In this document: positions 1 through 11,656 of the stretch, in pieces
How the letters are laid out: every line of letters begins with the position of its first letter
Numbering within the stretch: the first letter of the stretch is position 1
Origin: Phoenix dactylifera
Taxonomy: Eukaryota; Streptophyta; Magnoliopsida; Arecales; Arecaceae
Direction of reading: 5' to 3'
DNA length: 64,000 bases
Assembly: GCF_009389715.1 (NCBI RefSeq)
Contig: NC_052409.1
Coordinates: 6,683,605 to 6,747,604 of the forward strand
Program-made: the position numbers and the translations under genes
The notes under the pieces: model-generated
What the model saw: only the letters and a program-made list of their open reading frames with translations
The model's database searches: none
What the model was told of the DNA's origin: nothing

Positions 1-903
1 AATCTGCAAGTTGAATTGGACAAACATGCACAACGTACAAAAATAAAGAAGAGTCAAGACATAGCATGCATGGATGGCATATATATGAGCATCATGCTTA
101 CAATATATTATACCACAGCTCTGAATGAACAGCGTCTGCTCTATGGATATAAGCGAAGTCACCATGAAAGGCTTCAGCATGATTATTTCCTCTTTTAGAA
201 AATGTTGCATGGACGTGCATGCATGTGTGTGTGAACGTGCTTTTAACATGCATGCGTTCCGTATACTAGGACATGATCTAGGAGGATCATTAATTTGATC
301 CACTATGGACCAATCTAGTTACTCAAATGGATCTTGACAAGCTTCACGAGTGGAATCTCACATATTTTTGTTATTTTAATACTTATGGAATGAATGACCC
401 ATGACTATCTTATCCCACAAAGGCTAGTTGCAAGATATCATCTCGATTAATTTCTTGATGTTACATAAGCATCCATGATATCTTCTGTATGCAACCAATG
501 TAGTATTAAACATGCACTGGTAGGTGTCTTTATAGTCTCTTGCTATTTGGCAGCAGCGAACTCTCAACCTACGGACATTGGCAGCCTTTTCCATCTAATT
601 TGAAGAAATTTGGAATATGTCGCATACTAGCATTTTAACGACTCTTATATATCCTTTTTTCTGATGGTTAGATACTATGCACTCCTTTATATATATATAT
701 ATTACCTTAACTTCTAATCTTACTCACCTTCTCTTACATACCCCTATGTTAAGTATTATGCATTATATTCAAATTCCATTTAATGCATTGGATTGGAATT
801 CCCTATTCTTCTCTTAGAAAAAAAAGGCCATGCAAGGGAAACTTGCCCACAATATATGGATGAAGTGCAAGGTATGCAAAACCCCCTACATCCATAGTAA
901 AGG
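1..903. other. Intergenic, AT-rich, no gene seen
   Basis: No exon-like reading frame, RNA gene or clear element is visible. The stretch is AT-rich, with short TA runs near 690-705 and A-rich runs near 820. It ends at the first LTR of the TRIM array. Confidence 0.6.
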
Positions 904-1942
904 TGTGAGGACCCGTGCCGGCATGTGTTTAGTTCCACATCGATTATTCATTGGATAGATTTTAGGTACTTATACAGCATCAAGAAACCCAAATAATACC
1001 TTCCGACTAGCCATTTTGGGAGAGGTCCCGCGTTGTTACAAATGGTATCGAGCGAACTTGACCTATAACCTATGTGGACTAGAAAATACTGCAGTGCAGA
1101 TCATGGGGCCTGACCACGGGCCGATCGTGGTATTTGTGATTAGATTTGAACCCTTAGCCTGATGAGAACGTTAGGGCTTAAACGGAGGGAGTATGTGAGG
1201 ATCCATATAGGTGTGTGTTTAGTCCCACATCAGTTATTCGTTGGGTAGATCTTGAATATTTATACATGATCAAGGAACTCAAATAATACCTTCCAACTAG
1301 CCATTTTGGGTGAGGTCCTGGGTTGTTACAAATGGTATCAGAGCAGACTCCGCCCATAACCTATGTGGACTAGGAGACACTGTAGCACAGATCCATTGGG
1401 GATGACCACATGCTGATTGTAGTGCTCGTGATTAGATTTGAATGCATTTAAACCCTTAGCCAGCCTGACGAGGACGTTAGGGCTTAAACGAGGAAAGTAT
1501 GTGAGGACTCGTGAGGCCGTGTGTTTAGTCCCACATCAGTTATTTGCTATGTGGATCTTGGATCTTGGATACTTATATAGGATCAAAGAACCCAAATAAT
1601 ATGTTCTTGATAGCCCTTTTGGATAAGGTCTTGTGTTGTTACAAATGGTATCAGAGCGGACCCAGCTCATAACCTATGTATACTATGGGACACTGCAATA
1701 CAGAATTAGGGTTGACCACAGGCCGATCGTTATGCTTGTGTTTAGATTTGAATGGATTTGAACCTTTAGTCTGACGAGAATGTTAGGGTTTAAATGGGGA
1801 GAGTATGTGAGAGCTCGTGCGGGCATGTATTTAATCCCACATCGTTTATTCGTTGGGTAGATCTTGGGTACTCATACAGGATCAAGAAACTCAAATAATA
1901 CCTTCCGGTTAGCTCTTTTGGGTGAGATTCTGAGTTGTTACA
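904..1942 (+). mobile_element. Tandem TRIM retrotransposon array (4 LTRs, 3 internal segments)
   Basis: Four direct repeats of about 137 bp lie at 904-1040, 1194-1330, 1500-1643 and 1806-1942. Each begins TGTGAG and ends TTGTTACA, the TG...CA signature of LTRs. Directly after each of the first three is AATGGTATCAGAGC or a near form, which matches the initiator-Met tRNA primer-binding site (copy 1 is degraded to GGTATCGAGCG). Before LTRs 2-4 is a purine-rich tract (such as GGAGGGAGTA near 1186), as expected for a polypurine tract. Internal segments are only about 153-169 bp and encode nothing. This is the architecture of terminal-repeat retrotransposons in miniature, which are mobilised in trans. 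Alternating LTR-internal-LTR units sharing LTRs suggest LTR-LTR recombination. LTR3 has a short internal duplication (GGATCTT repeated). Flanks AAAGG and AAAAG could be a degraded 5-bp target duplication. Confidence 0.88.
1221..1265 (+). promoter_or_regulatory. snRNA-type USE plus TATA motif inside TRIM LTR 2
   Basis: LTR2 reads AGTCCCACATCA at 1221-1232, one base off the plant snRNA upstream sequence element RTCCCACATCG. A TATA-like TATTTATAC follows at about 1257-1265. Centre-to-centre spacing is roughly 33-35 bp, as in plant Pol II snRNA promoters. The other LTRs carry related versions (AGTTCCACATCG in copy 1, AATCCCACATCG in copy 4). The motifs are seen directly; promoter function is inferred. 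Confidence 0.45.
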
Positions 1943-4900
1943 AAAAGACCATGTGGAAGAGCTTGTGTTTGGTTTAGAGTTGGTGAGTGAGTTCTTCATG
2001 GAACGCATTTTTTGCATTTGTAAACTAATCAATTGCAAAGCTAATAGACATTTGCCATGTGTTAGGCTATAGAAACTTCCTGCATATAATGTTATAGAGG
2101 ATTTACACACTTCCCTCCTATGATTGCAGTTTTATAAAAATTCAAACTTAGCTTCAGCTTCATTAGTTAGGAAGTAATCGTATTCAAATGAAGAGTGAAG
2201 TTTAGGTCTGGATGCTCAATCCTAATGAATGCCATAATTTGAGGTGGTGCTATAGCATAAATCAAGGAGTCAAGCCAGACTCACATGGTTATAGTGTGTG
2301 CACTGAGGAGCACCCACCATGTACCGGAAATGGCCCACTGTATTCAGCCAAGTGCCTTGTGGATATACCCTACTTTGGATAAACATTCATATCCCATATA
2401 TCCTATGTCAGGTTAGTCCTCTACAGAAACAAGGTTTATCTCCAGGTACGTATCACGAATGGTGAGTACTTCTTGCATTCTATGGTTTTGCACATAGCTT
2501 GTGCCCCTCTCCTTATGTTTTTTTTCCTAGCATTCACTCAATCTAGCAGCCCTGCTCAAGAGAACTTGGTTCGGATTTCTTCACTTGAGACCCAACTCCT
2601 GTGCTCATGTAATACCCTTCATTTTCACCACCTTTAGCCCAACCAACTTCTAACATTATCCTCAAATTAAGGACCTAACAAATGGCTATCAAGTTGCGTT
2701 AATGAAATATTTAGGAGAACGCCTACTGCATTGTACTTTTTTGTGTGCACAAACTTCATTGTGCTATGTAGGGTCCAAAGAAAGAACTGCATGCTTTGTT
2801 GAGAAGGATATCAATGGTGTTCTGAACAAGATTAATACTTGAGTTCTCATGATTTGTTTCTTTATTCAATCTACTACCTGAAGACTGATTTCAAAAATAA
2901 TTTCACATTTTACCAGGATGATAACATGCGTGCGCTTATATCGATCCTAACAATATATTTTAATGCAGCTTCGAGCCTTTGACCGAGCATATTTTTTCGC
3001 ATGAAGAATATGTAGCACTCTGTTAGGATTAAAGTGCATGCATTTGAATCTGTTTCTTGTGTCAAGTAAATATGCTTCCGATCTTCGTAAAAGACAGTGC
3101 AGTTGGCTTAACTAACAGTTAGCTTCTTGATGCTCCAATGGAAGTCATGTAAGCTTTGCTCATTTTTCATTCCACTTCATGGAGTTCAAATGACCCAAAA
3201 ATAATTGATTAGGCAATACGTCCTTCATCTGCAACTAATAAAGTTAAATTCTTTTAGATCAAACAAACAAACAAGCAAATAAAGATAAATCTTGAGATAC
3301 AGCTTGTTTAGGAGAACTGTTGTCCTGTAAAGCTTCAACTTTCGTGATAAGTTCAAGGCCAATTGCTGGTCTATAAAATTGCCTATGTGACCTGATCATG
3401 CTAAAACATCTGGAGATCCAGATTCTCCATTTTCTTTTTGTCATTGAACATCACTGCTGATATTTTAGGCTTCTTGCATAACACCTAACCTATATCATGT
3501 TGAATATAGGGCTTTCATTCTGCTTTGTCCTGTGCCCTTTTCAAATTTCATGTCCTTTTTGACTATTCCACCCTAAATATGAATGCCCAGATCATTTAAA
3601 TGTTGATTCACTTTATCATAAGAAGTGATGATCCAAAATTGCAGGCAATAAATCTTCGTTTTCTAAATAGTAGCACCCTACAAGCAAGAAGAAAAGGGCA
3701 TCCATGGTAAAATTTAGAAAATATCAATGTTTGAACTTATCATACTAGCAAACTAACATCTTGGAGCTATCCCACTTGCTAACATGTTGTTTACAGAACC
3801 TGAAGCATGAAATAACAATGTATTCGAGCCCAGTTTATTATAGAAACTATAGAATAGCTGAAGGATTAATCTGATGAAGATCAACCTGCAAAGAAGAATA
3901 TTTGAAGACAAACGCAATCTGCTCTGAATTTATGTTTGATTACTTAATATATAGAATTAACTTCTTTTGCTATGTGTACTACTATATCCATCTTATGACT
4001 TTCTAGGATCTTTTCTGAGTTACCAAGGATCTGGCATCCAACATGATCTGCTTTGGATCTTAGTTGAATCAGTTTGATAGATATATAGGAAGAGTTCCTG
4101 TTACTGCTTGTATGTCAACTTCCAGTTGATGACTCATTAGTTCTGAGCAAATTATGACATACTAGTTTTGGTTTCATTTATGCTAAGATTCCCAGTCTCT
4201 CAGTTTCCCATTGAATCTTAAGCTTGGTAAGCCCCATTATGTCTTCCAAACTAAGCTCTTTGCTATGACAGGATTAGACAGAGAGCTCTTCAGCTTTTAC
4301 AAAATGCCACACTTTACTGTTCAAATCTTTGTTGGAATGGGTCTAGATAAAACCAAAGAAGCTTCAAGAGATTTGAGGAGACAAAGAAAGAAAAAATACA
4401 GCATGCACAGATTTCCATTTCTCGAAAACAAACGTACACTAACAAGCAATAATGGAGCAGAGATTCAACCATAATAAAAAAGATGGAGCATAACAATAGA
4501 GCCTCATCTCAACAAACCCTAACCCTAATATGCCCGTCTTTCAATACTTTCCTAAAACAAGGCAAAAGATATGTATATCAAAATCGGATCAAATATGTAT
4601 TATAGGATCACGCAAAAAATTCTCTAAATTTGTCTAATTGAATCATAAAATGGGGCGATCAAGAAATTTAAGCCACACTTAATATTCCTGAATATTGTGC
4701 TTCAAGGTAACTCATTTTCATTTCATTTGATAATAGATATTCCTTTGCTCATGACCAGATTATTCTTCATGTAAACTTGAACTTTATGGGTAAACGACCA
4801 CGTACTTTTCCAAAACTCCTTATCAATCCTCCATAGAATTAGTACTAAGAAAGGTTCCTTGTCTCATTCCTTGCGGTTATCTCGCTGACCAAACAAAACA

Positions 4901-7900
4901 GTGGTCCTAGCGACGTAAATGGGATGGCACGCATTATGGAGTCCTACCGCTCCATACCAACCCCAGTTTTGTGCGACGATGACATGCAACCAAATGTCTG
5001 GCCCTTCTGCAACCTTCTTAATACTAGTTGATAAGGGACTGTGACTCATTGCCCCGTTTTTCCACTTGGATAGCAAGCAAAAAACATTTGCCTTCTTCTT
5101 TTTTTTAACAGAAAAAATTGCCTTTCGTTGAAAGGGCAAGCTCAACCATTACCTGGTTGGATAGCATTTTGAACGATAGTTTTGCATGAGATTGTTTAAA
5201 GGCTTCTGCATTTGTTTTTAAGATGATATGAGACTGACTTCTTTCTATGCTCCAATTTCTTGGGAAACGGAAGTTCTATTCGATTTGATTTCATTGAGTT
5301 CTCGAGATATTAAATTGATGACAAAGCATAAAGTTTATTAAGATTTGGGTTAATAGCACTAGCTTTTGGAATAAAACCAATAACTGTGGTTTGTCTCAGT
5401 TGCTGATAGCTTATTTAGCTGGTGACGCAATAGGTCTAGATGAGGCCCTTCATTCATCTATACTCTTCTATGTTCGTCATTCTTCTAGCTGATTGCCGGG
5501 TTAGCTAGATTTGGCCCTAAGTTATTACAATGTTATATTGAATTTGTTATGGTGGATAGTTTCCCTGAGTGCCCTTCTCCTTTTTTAACCAAGAATTTTT
5601 ATTTTATTGTCTTCTATCTCTATACTTTCATTTTCCTTGAGGAAAATTAAGCTGCATTAAACTATTCACCAGTGTCTTCTTCGGTCTCGTGGCAGAAGTG
5701 TATGGTTTATTTACTCCCATGGTATTTGAGAAGATTTGGCTTATGAATGCAAATATAAGTGAAAGAAGAAGTGGTAAGAGTAGCCTTCTACAGCAACAGG
5801 GATAAGATCAAGTAGCCTTCTACATGATGCAGAGTTATATTTTTTTAGAATTAGATGGTAGAGATTCGACATTAATGACTCAAGCTATTAGATGTAATCT
5901 ACTATTTTTAATTACTTATATACCAAAAATTACATGATTTGAAGATTTTTATCTTTGGCATTAAGCCATTAAGTGGTCAAAAATGTATATGCTAGGGATC
6001 TTCAAATCACATGTCGAATTGTCAATGGGGGATTATTATCATCCAATTCATAAAATGTGTAACCATTGCCTACTTTTTTGTCCCGTCTGGATAAGTATCA
6101 GTGAACTCGAGGTCCTAGGGAGCTCGGTTGGTCTGCGGAGAAAAGCATTGACTCTCAATACTAGCGAGATTGGTGTGCACAAGCATGCTATAGGTTTTGA
6201 TTAGTGAAAAAGATGATAATGAGGATTTGAAAGGAAAGATAGAGAGTAGTGTGGATCCAGATGCCTTGACCTTCAAGAACTTTAGCCACTGTTACATTGT
6301 TATTCGAAGGAGATGAATTGGATAAGGATGTAGCGTTGGGCTATGGTAGAAATCTATTATAGCTACTTCTATAGTAGAACTACTAGTAGAGTAAAGTTAA
6401 GATGAGATAAAAAGATGCATTAGATTGATTGTTGAAAGCATCTAATATAAAGTATAATGTCAATACTTATACTAAGATAAAATAACTATCCAGTTTGATG
6501 ATTGCATGCCATCTACGTCACACTCATAACGATTTTGGTAATTAACATCAGTTGCCTTTCTCTATGCAAGTTCAATCACAAGATCACCCTGCATTAACTA
6601 TTAGATCAATAATTATACCTTATCGATTCTAGCTTATCATGGCTTATGCTGGCCGTTTCTTTTATTTCAGTCTATGATACAGTCAGCACTTGGAAATCTT
6701 TAAGATTTGTTCAGTCACCTCAGTCTTCTAGTGACCATCTTCATATGCTCTGCAGTTAATTACGACTAAAGCTCCATCCGTCAACCCGCATATCTATGTC
6801 ATGTTTGAATTTCCCTCCTTCCCCTCCCTTGACTTGTGTCTCCACTCTTAGTGAAATTTATCATAGCCATATCTTATTAAACCCAACAAGAATTTCGTGG
6901 CTTCAACATGTTTTGACTTTATCCAAATTGGTTTATGTGGTACTTGATTGTTTTTTAGGTCGTTGAGATGTGGTTTAAACAGTCAGCATTATACAAGCCT
7001 TTTTATTGATGGATTAAAACATCCATAGGCAATTTATGTCTTTCATGGATAGATAATAGAATTTGTAGCTAATAATATAGACAAGCAAAATAACCATCAG
7101 TAAAAATCTGTATATATTAACGAATTTTTCTCCATAAGCAATACTGTTTGTTCGTAGGCAAATATATATCCATTTCTTTATAATGAGCTAGGTTTTTTTT
7201 GACAAAATTTAGTAACCCAAGTGACCATTATTTCGTGTTATAATTAATGTTAAAGATGCCAACCACTACTTTTTTTTAAGCAATTACTTTCTATCTCTAA
7301 TTAATTAAGATTTTGTAAGAATATTTAAGTTCCTCCCTGCCGCATCATGAGAAGCAGGTCAATTTTTTTTAAGATATGTGTCCTGCCGCCTAGATATGCA
7401 TGTTGATCTTAGAGCTAGTCATCCAAAACACATTTCAAGACACTTTGCATCTTACGACATCTTCGTATTCACAACCAACAAAAACTTCTTACACTTGCTA
7501 GTTATCAAAACCAACCAGAATCCTATATATATTTTATTGGATACTAATGTATAGTATTCATTATATTGTGCTTCAAGCAGTGGTAGTTATAAACCTGGCA
7601 ACCATGAGAGTTTTATTAAATGGTTCGAAGTTAAGGTAAGGCTACAATAAATAAGTTTGATGCATAAAATTAATAGCAACTGTACGATATGCGCACGTAT
7701 CAATGATGCATATATTTGTTCATGTACAACCATGCAAGTTAATTACCTACCGAGCCAACTTAATTATGTGCCAGCATAGTTGATATGTGCATATCAACTA
7801 CCCTAGAAAAAAAATCTTTGATATAGGTGCAAAAGTTTAGCTTGAAGCTCTACAAAGAACAATGGGCACATCAAGGAAAATGACCAATTGAAGTAATCAT

Positions 7901-8530
7901 ATGTTAGGTGATCTCCGATTTAGTATCTTTCTTGTGTGCAAAGTTGGCTCAGGAGGTCCATTAAACAAACTTCTGAAAAATACTGTTATGTTGATAATCA
8001 TGTATAAATTATACGTGTCACATATTAGCGTGTGGCGCGCGTAGAATACATGCATGGTTTTTCATAACTAACAATATAGAATATACATCAGCATAGTATT
8101 TACCCAAAAAATGCACGAAGCTACTGCAATATTTAAATTGTCAAATAATTTTTTTTTGTTTGTTTTTTTGAAAGAAGACTCCTCTCCACAATTTTGGTGA
8201 CCGAACTACCTGTTGCATGAAAAAGATTGACTTATACTACAAAAATATTTTAGAATTCCTATATATGTTTAGAGGGGGACCTCTTCATCGTTACCTAGTA
8301 GCTTTCTGATACATCATCAATAAACGTCTGACTTCATTTTCTTGTACATAATTGTTAGAGAATTATATATATTTATAAAAAAAAATTAATAATGTTGTAG
8401 TTTGATGAGGGCTTATGTGGCCAACTTATTTTTTAAAATATATATATATTTTTTTTGAAGGTATGGATGTGCCTGTACATATATGGCACAATATATCTGA
8501 TTTTTAAAAAAGAAAAAAAAACTTATTTTC
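1943..8530. other. Long intergenic stretch, no gene supported
   Basis: About 6.6 kb of AT-rich sequence. The reading frames are short, lack exon-like borders and resemble no family I recognise. Two telomere-type units, AAACCCTAACCCTAA, occur at 4514-4528 and are most likely chance or a telo-box. Simple TA and A/T runs occur near 8340-8460. It may hold decayed transposons that cannot be named by eye. Confidence 0.5.
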
Positions 8531-8539
8531 CATATGTGG

Positions 8540-8990
8540 ATCCTACTGTTGTCCCCTCGGCATTGGGTTACATGGAGGGTAAGCGAGATCCTCTGTCCAT
8601 TTCCTTCCAACCAAAGGTGGAGCAAATCCCTGCACCAAAGTTATGAGAGGGGGTTGACGACGCCAGAGTGGCCCTCCCCCACGGCGACGGGGGCGGCCCC
8701 TCCGAATGCCCGTGTCGCCCCGTTGCTCCGATCAACCCCGCGCACCAGGGCACTCCGCCGTACGACCCGCTCGTCCAACCCCCGCATTCACTCACTCCAT
8801 TAAGAGCCAAGCTGCTGCCACCCTCTCTCTCTCTCTGTCTCTTTCCCTCCCCTTGGCTTTTAATGGCACAGTGGTACGTACAACGCGTACAGCTCATGAA
8901 ACCATGGACCTTGCAGTGCCACTCACACTCTTGCCAATATTTTTAGTCCCACATCTCATTTATATAGGAAAGCGACTGGGACAGCATCCG
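8540..8990. other. GC-rich island of unknown nature
   Basis: A GC-rich block (8640-8800) with a CT microsatellite (about 8822-8843) stands out from AT-rich surroundings. It has several overlapping short frames, none resembling a known protein. A TTAGTCCCACATCT motif followed closely by TTTATATAGG lies at about 8943-8968. The spacing is shorter than in the TRIM LTRs, so it may be an old solo LTR or another promoter-like relic. No gene is claimed. Confidence 0.3.
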
Positions 8991-9914
8991 TGATGAGGGG
9001 TGGGGGCATGCATGGCTTTGTCTTCTACGTACCAGTGTGTGATCACGGTGCAAGTGTGCCCAGTCCTCAGTGTGCAGTAGTTTTTCTTTTTATTTTAAAA
9101 GGTTTGATATCCAAGAATGCACTCCACTTGTTGTTCTATAAATATTTGAACAGGCCTTGTTGATCTCCCTCCTGTGAAGATTCTTGTATCAAACACCTTT
9201 AGGGGGATTACCACCAAAGCATGGGGTTGTCTATTTAGGAGTTTAATGTGGTCCTGAAATGAGTTTGTCAAATTGTGTGCAGTGATATCACTTTGTTTTT
9301 TTGAGAAGATTTATGTTCTAAGTAAAATATTATGGGTAGATAAATAAAATTTGAAGATTTGGACCGCTTCGGGCGTTATGATTATTTATGAGCAGCTTGG
9401 ACTCGGGTCATTGGATAGCTTTCTAAAGGTTGTCCGTAAGTATAGAAAATATTTTGAGCTTAAGACAAATTCTAAGATCCGCTAGTATATGATTTAAGAT
9501 TAAATTATAATCAACTTGCAAAGTTAAGTATGATTTCATGTTGTTGCCCGGCAAAATTGTGCGACCAAATGTTCTCAGCAAGAACTCCTCGCAGATAGAG
9601 CCAAGTGTGGAAAACCAGGATTTGGGTTGATGCCATGGCTCAAAATCAGTATCCATACATGCTAATGGATTGTGAATTGACTATAAAAATTGAGAGCTAT
9701 ATTTTAGGTTATTTTATTGCATCTCTATAAGTGGCAGTGTTAGTTTTTATAAGAGTGGTGTTGATGTTTCTTTTACATTTAGTGCCAATATTAGTTGTTG
9801 GTGGAGTGGATATGCTGTGATATTGTTTCATGCACCCATGTAGGGCGATAACGCTCGATAAAAAATTGGTAGATAGTTTTTGAACTTTTTAGTTGAAAAG
9901 TACTCTAGCTTAAG
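8991..9914. other. Intergenic, no feature seen
   Basis: AT-rich sequence without recognisable coding, RNA or repeat structure. It ends where the foldback element begins. Confidence 0.5.
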
Positions 9915-9919
9915 TATTT

Positions 9920-10372
9920 AAATTTTTTTATATGAATACCTTTCTAAATATTAAATATTGCATGAATACCCTTTCAAAATTAATATTGACATGTATACCT
10001 TCATAAAACACTTATTTTACTATTCTAATCTTTTCTATCCTTGTTTTTGCATATGTGCCCACACAATCTAATGCCGTTAAAAAATTAACGGTTTCAAATT
10101 AAAATAACTAAAAATACTTTTAATAGGTAGACCGTGCAAGGAGAAGTATTTATAAGGCGATCGTGATGGAAGATAAAAAAATAATTTTAAAATTCTATTT
10201 TATTTGTAATTAAAATATATAGTTTTTATTAACAATGTTAGAAGAATCATTATATTATAGACATTTGTGCAAAAACAATATTTTATGAGGATATACAAAT
10301 AATTTAAATTTTAAGAGGGTATTCGTATAAATTTAAATTTTTAGAAGAGTATTTATGAAAAAAAAAACTAAA
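9920..10372. mobile_element. Foldback MITE-like element, copy 1 (interrupted)
   Basis: The left arm has spaced repeats of the type GCATGAATACCCTTTC and ACATGTATACC (9930-10010). The right arm carries their inverted counterparts (GAGGATATACAAA, GAGGGTATTCG, GAGTATTTATG; about 10,290-10,365). The centre has AATGCCGTTAAAAAATTAACGG, related to the centre of the copy at 40,753-41,040. Extra sequence at roughly 10,165-10,270 makes this copy longer than its relatives, so it probably has a secondary insertion. No coding capacity is visible. Confidence 0.6.
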
Positions 10373-10855
10373 TATTTTTATGAAATATGTTTACGGTGCA
10401 AAGATGCTGCCTTCGTCTGTACATGACGTGGAAGCCCAGCCCTTTTCGTTTTCTTGAAGTAATTCAATAATAAAACACCTGCAGGCTCAGTCCGCATGAC
10501 TGCTCTGAGTTTAGCACTCCTTTGAAGAAGGCACACCCATTAATGCATCCTTCCATGGACGCATTACACATGCCAAAAACTAGTAAATATAGCATTATTG
10601 CTTCAGCAAATATATATGTTCATCTGCTAGATAGCAGACTATGTGGTATCAAAAATATACCTAAAAGAATTTTATTCTAAATTTGAGAAAAATAAAGGAA
10701 TGCATATAGAGTTGGATTTAGAAAGGAGATAGTATATTTTCAAGAACAAAAAAATTATAATTACTTTTATCTTCATATATAAGCATATTGCCGTGTCTTG
10801 CAACGGATTTATCAAGATTAGAGATCTATACAAATATGAAACGATATTTTTTTCC
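10373..10855. other. Intergenic between foldback element and rps14 copy
   Basis: No feature recognised. The plastid rps14-trnfM spacer and trnfM itself were looked for on the 3' side of rps14 and not seen, so the organelle-derived segment may stop close to the rps14 stop codon. Confidence 0.4.
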
Positions 10856-11158
10856 TTACCAACTTGATCTTGTTGCGCCCGGTAACAAACATGCATGAAC
10901 CATTTCTCGAAGTATGTGTCCAGATAGCCCAAAGTCTCGATAGTTAGCTCTAGGTCTTCCAGTCAAAAAACAACGTCGATGAAGACGTATAGGTGCACTA
11001 TTACGTGGTGGGGATTGCAATTTTCCATGAATTTCCCATTTTTCACTCAACGATGGAACTTCGCTTATTTTTTTTTTTGAAGATCGACGAATCAAATGAT
11101 ATTTCTGTTCCAATTTCTGCCGCTTCTTCTCCCTCTGAATCAAACTTTTTCTTGCCAT
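10856..11158 (-). pseudogene. rps14: Plastid rps14 copy in nuclear DNA (NUPT)
   Basis: A complete 100-codon frame on the minus strand (ATG at 11,156-11,158, TAA at 10,856-10,858) is plainly plastid ribosomal protein S14. It starts [20 protein letters not shown], contains PPRNSAP and [20 protein letters not shown], and ends [10 protein letters not shown]. The length equals that of the plastid protein. It has no transit peptide, is surrounded by AT-rich nuclear sequence and is not followed by trnfM, so it is best read as a nuclear insertion of plastid DNA and not an expressed gene. Differences from the form I remember (E to K, T to I, S to L) each fit C-to-T or G-to-A change, typical of methylated NUPTs. 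The frame is still open, which suggests a fairly recent transfer. The upstream neighbour psaB was not recognised. Confidence 0.85.
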
Positions 11159-11223
11159 AATGTTCAGTTCCTATTATTATCAATTATTATTATATTGTAT
11201 CTTTCTTCATGATGTCAATTGTT

Positions 11224-11290
11224 GGATCGCAATATGCACAAATCTCAAAACACTCCGAACTCTTTCGTTCATTTGCCGCGATCTAATGGT
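11224..11290 (+). repeat. Orphan partial monomer of the 97-bp satellite
   Basis: The segment contains GCACAAATCTCAAAACACTC, then CGAACTCTTTCGTTCATTTG and CGATCT, matching about two thirds of the 97-bp monomer arrayed at 39,625-40,530, in the same orientation. It lies about 370 bp upstream of the NOA1 start codon. Confidence 0.6.
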
Positions 11291-11409
11291 TGATGTTCTT
11301 TTGCGCAAAAGATACAAACCAAACCCACATTTTCATTGTTGTTGCTTTCTTTTTTTTCTTTTTCTTGAGAACGTTCCTTTGTTGGTGCTATCCCAAACAA
11401 TGTTGGACC

Positions 11410-11520
11410 AGCCCACTCTCAACCTCATCTCTAAAACATCCAATCGCTCTTGTGGGCCACTCAAAGGCCTAGCCAAAGCTTGGCCCGGCTCCCCAGTGGT
11501 CTTGTGGCCCAGATAGCCCA
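11410..11520 (+). promoter_or_regulatory. Site II (TGGGCC/T) cluster upstream of NOA1
   Basis: AGCCCA (11,410-11,415), TGGGCC (11,453-11,458), GGCCCA (11,506-11,511) and AGCCCA (11,515-11,520) lie 140-250 bp before the start codon. Such site II elements are bound by TCP factors and are common in promoters of plant ribosomal and organelle-biogenesis genes, which fits a plastid ribosome-assembly GTPase. No good TATA box is visible. Function is inferred. Confidence 0.45.
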
Positions 11521-11656
11521 ACTGCACCTCTATGGGAGCTCGCGGGCCTTTCAGTCGAGAATCAAATGTCTAGTATTAGCGGCAACTAGTAGGAGTAGAT
11601 AGAGAGGCTACAACCCCATCCTCTCTTGAGCTCGTCACAATCCCGTCTCTTCTTCC

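Noticed and set aside
4514-4528. Interstitial telomere repeat
   Set aside because: Only two CCCTAAA-type units, too few to separate from chance or a telo-box.
10856-11158. Functional nuclear rps14 gene
   Set aside because: No transit peptide or promoter is seen, and plastids normally keep rps14; a NUPT is the simpler reading.
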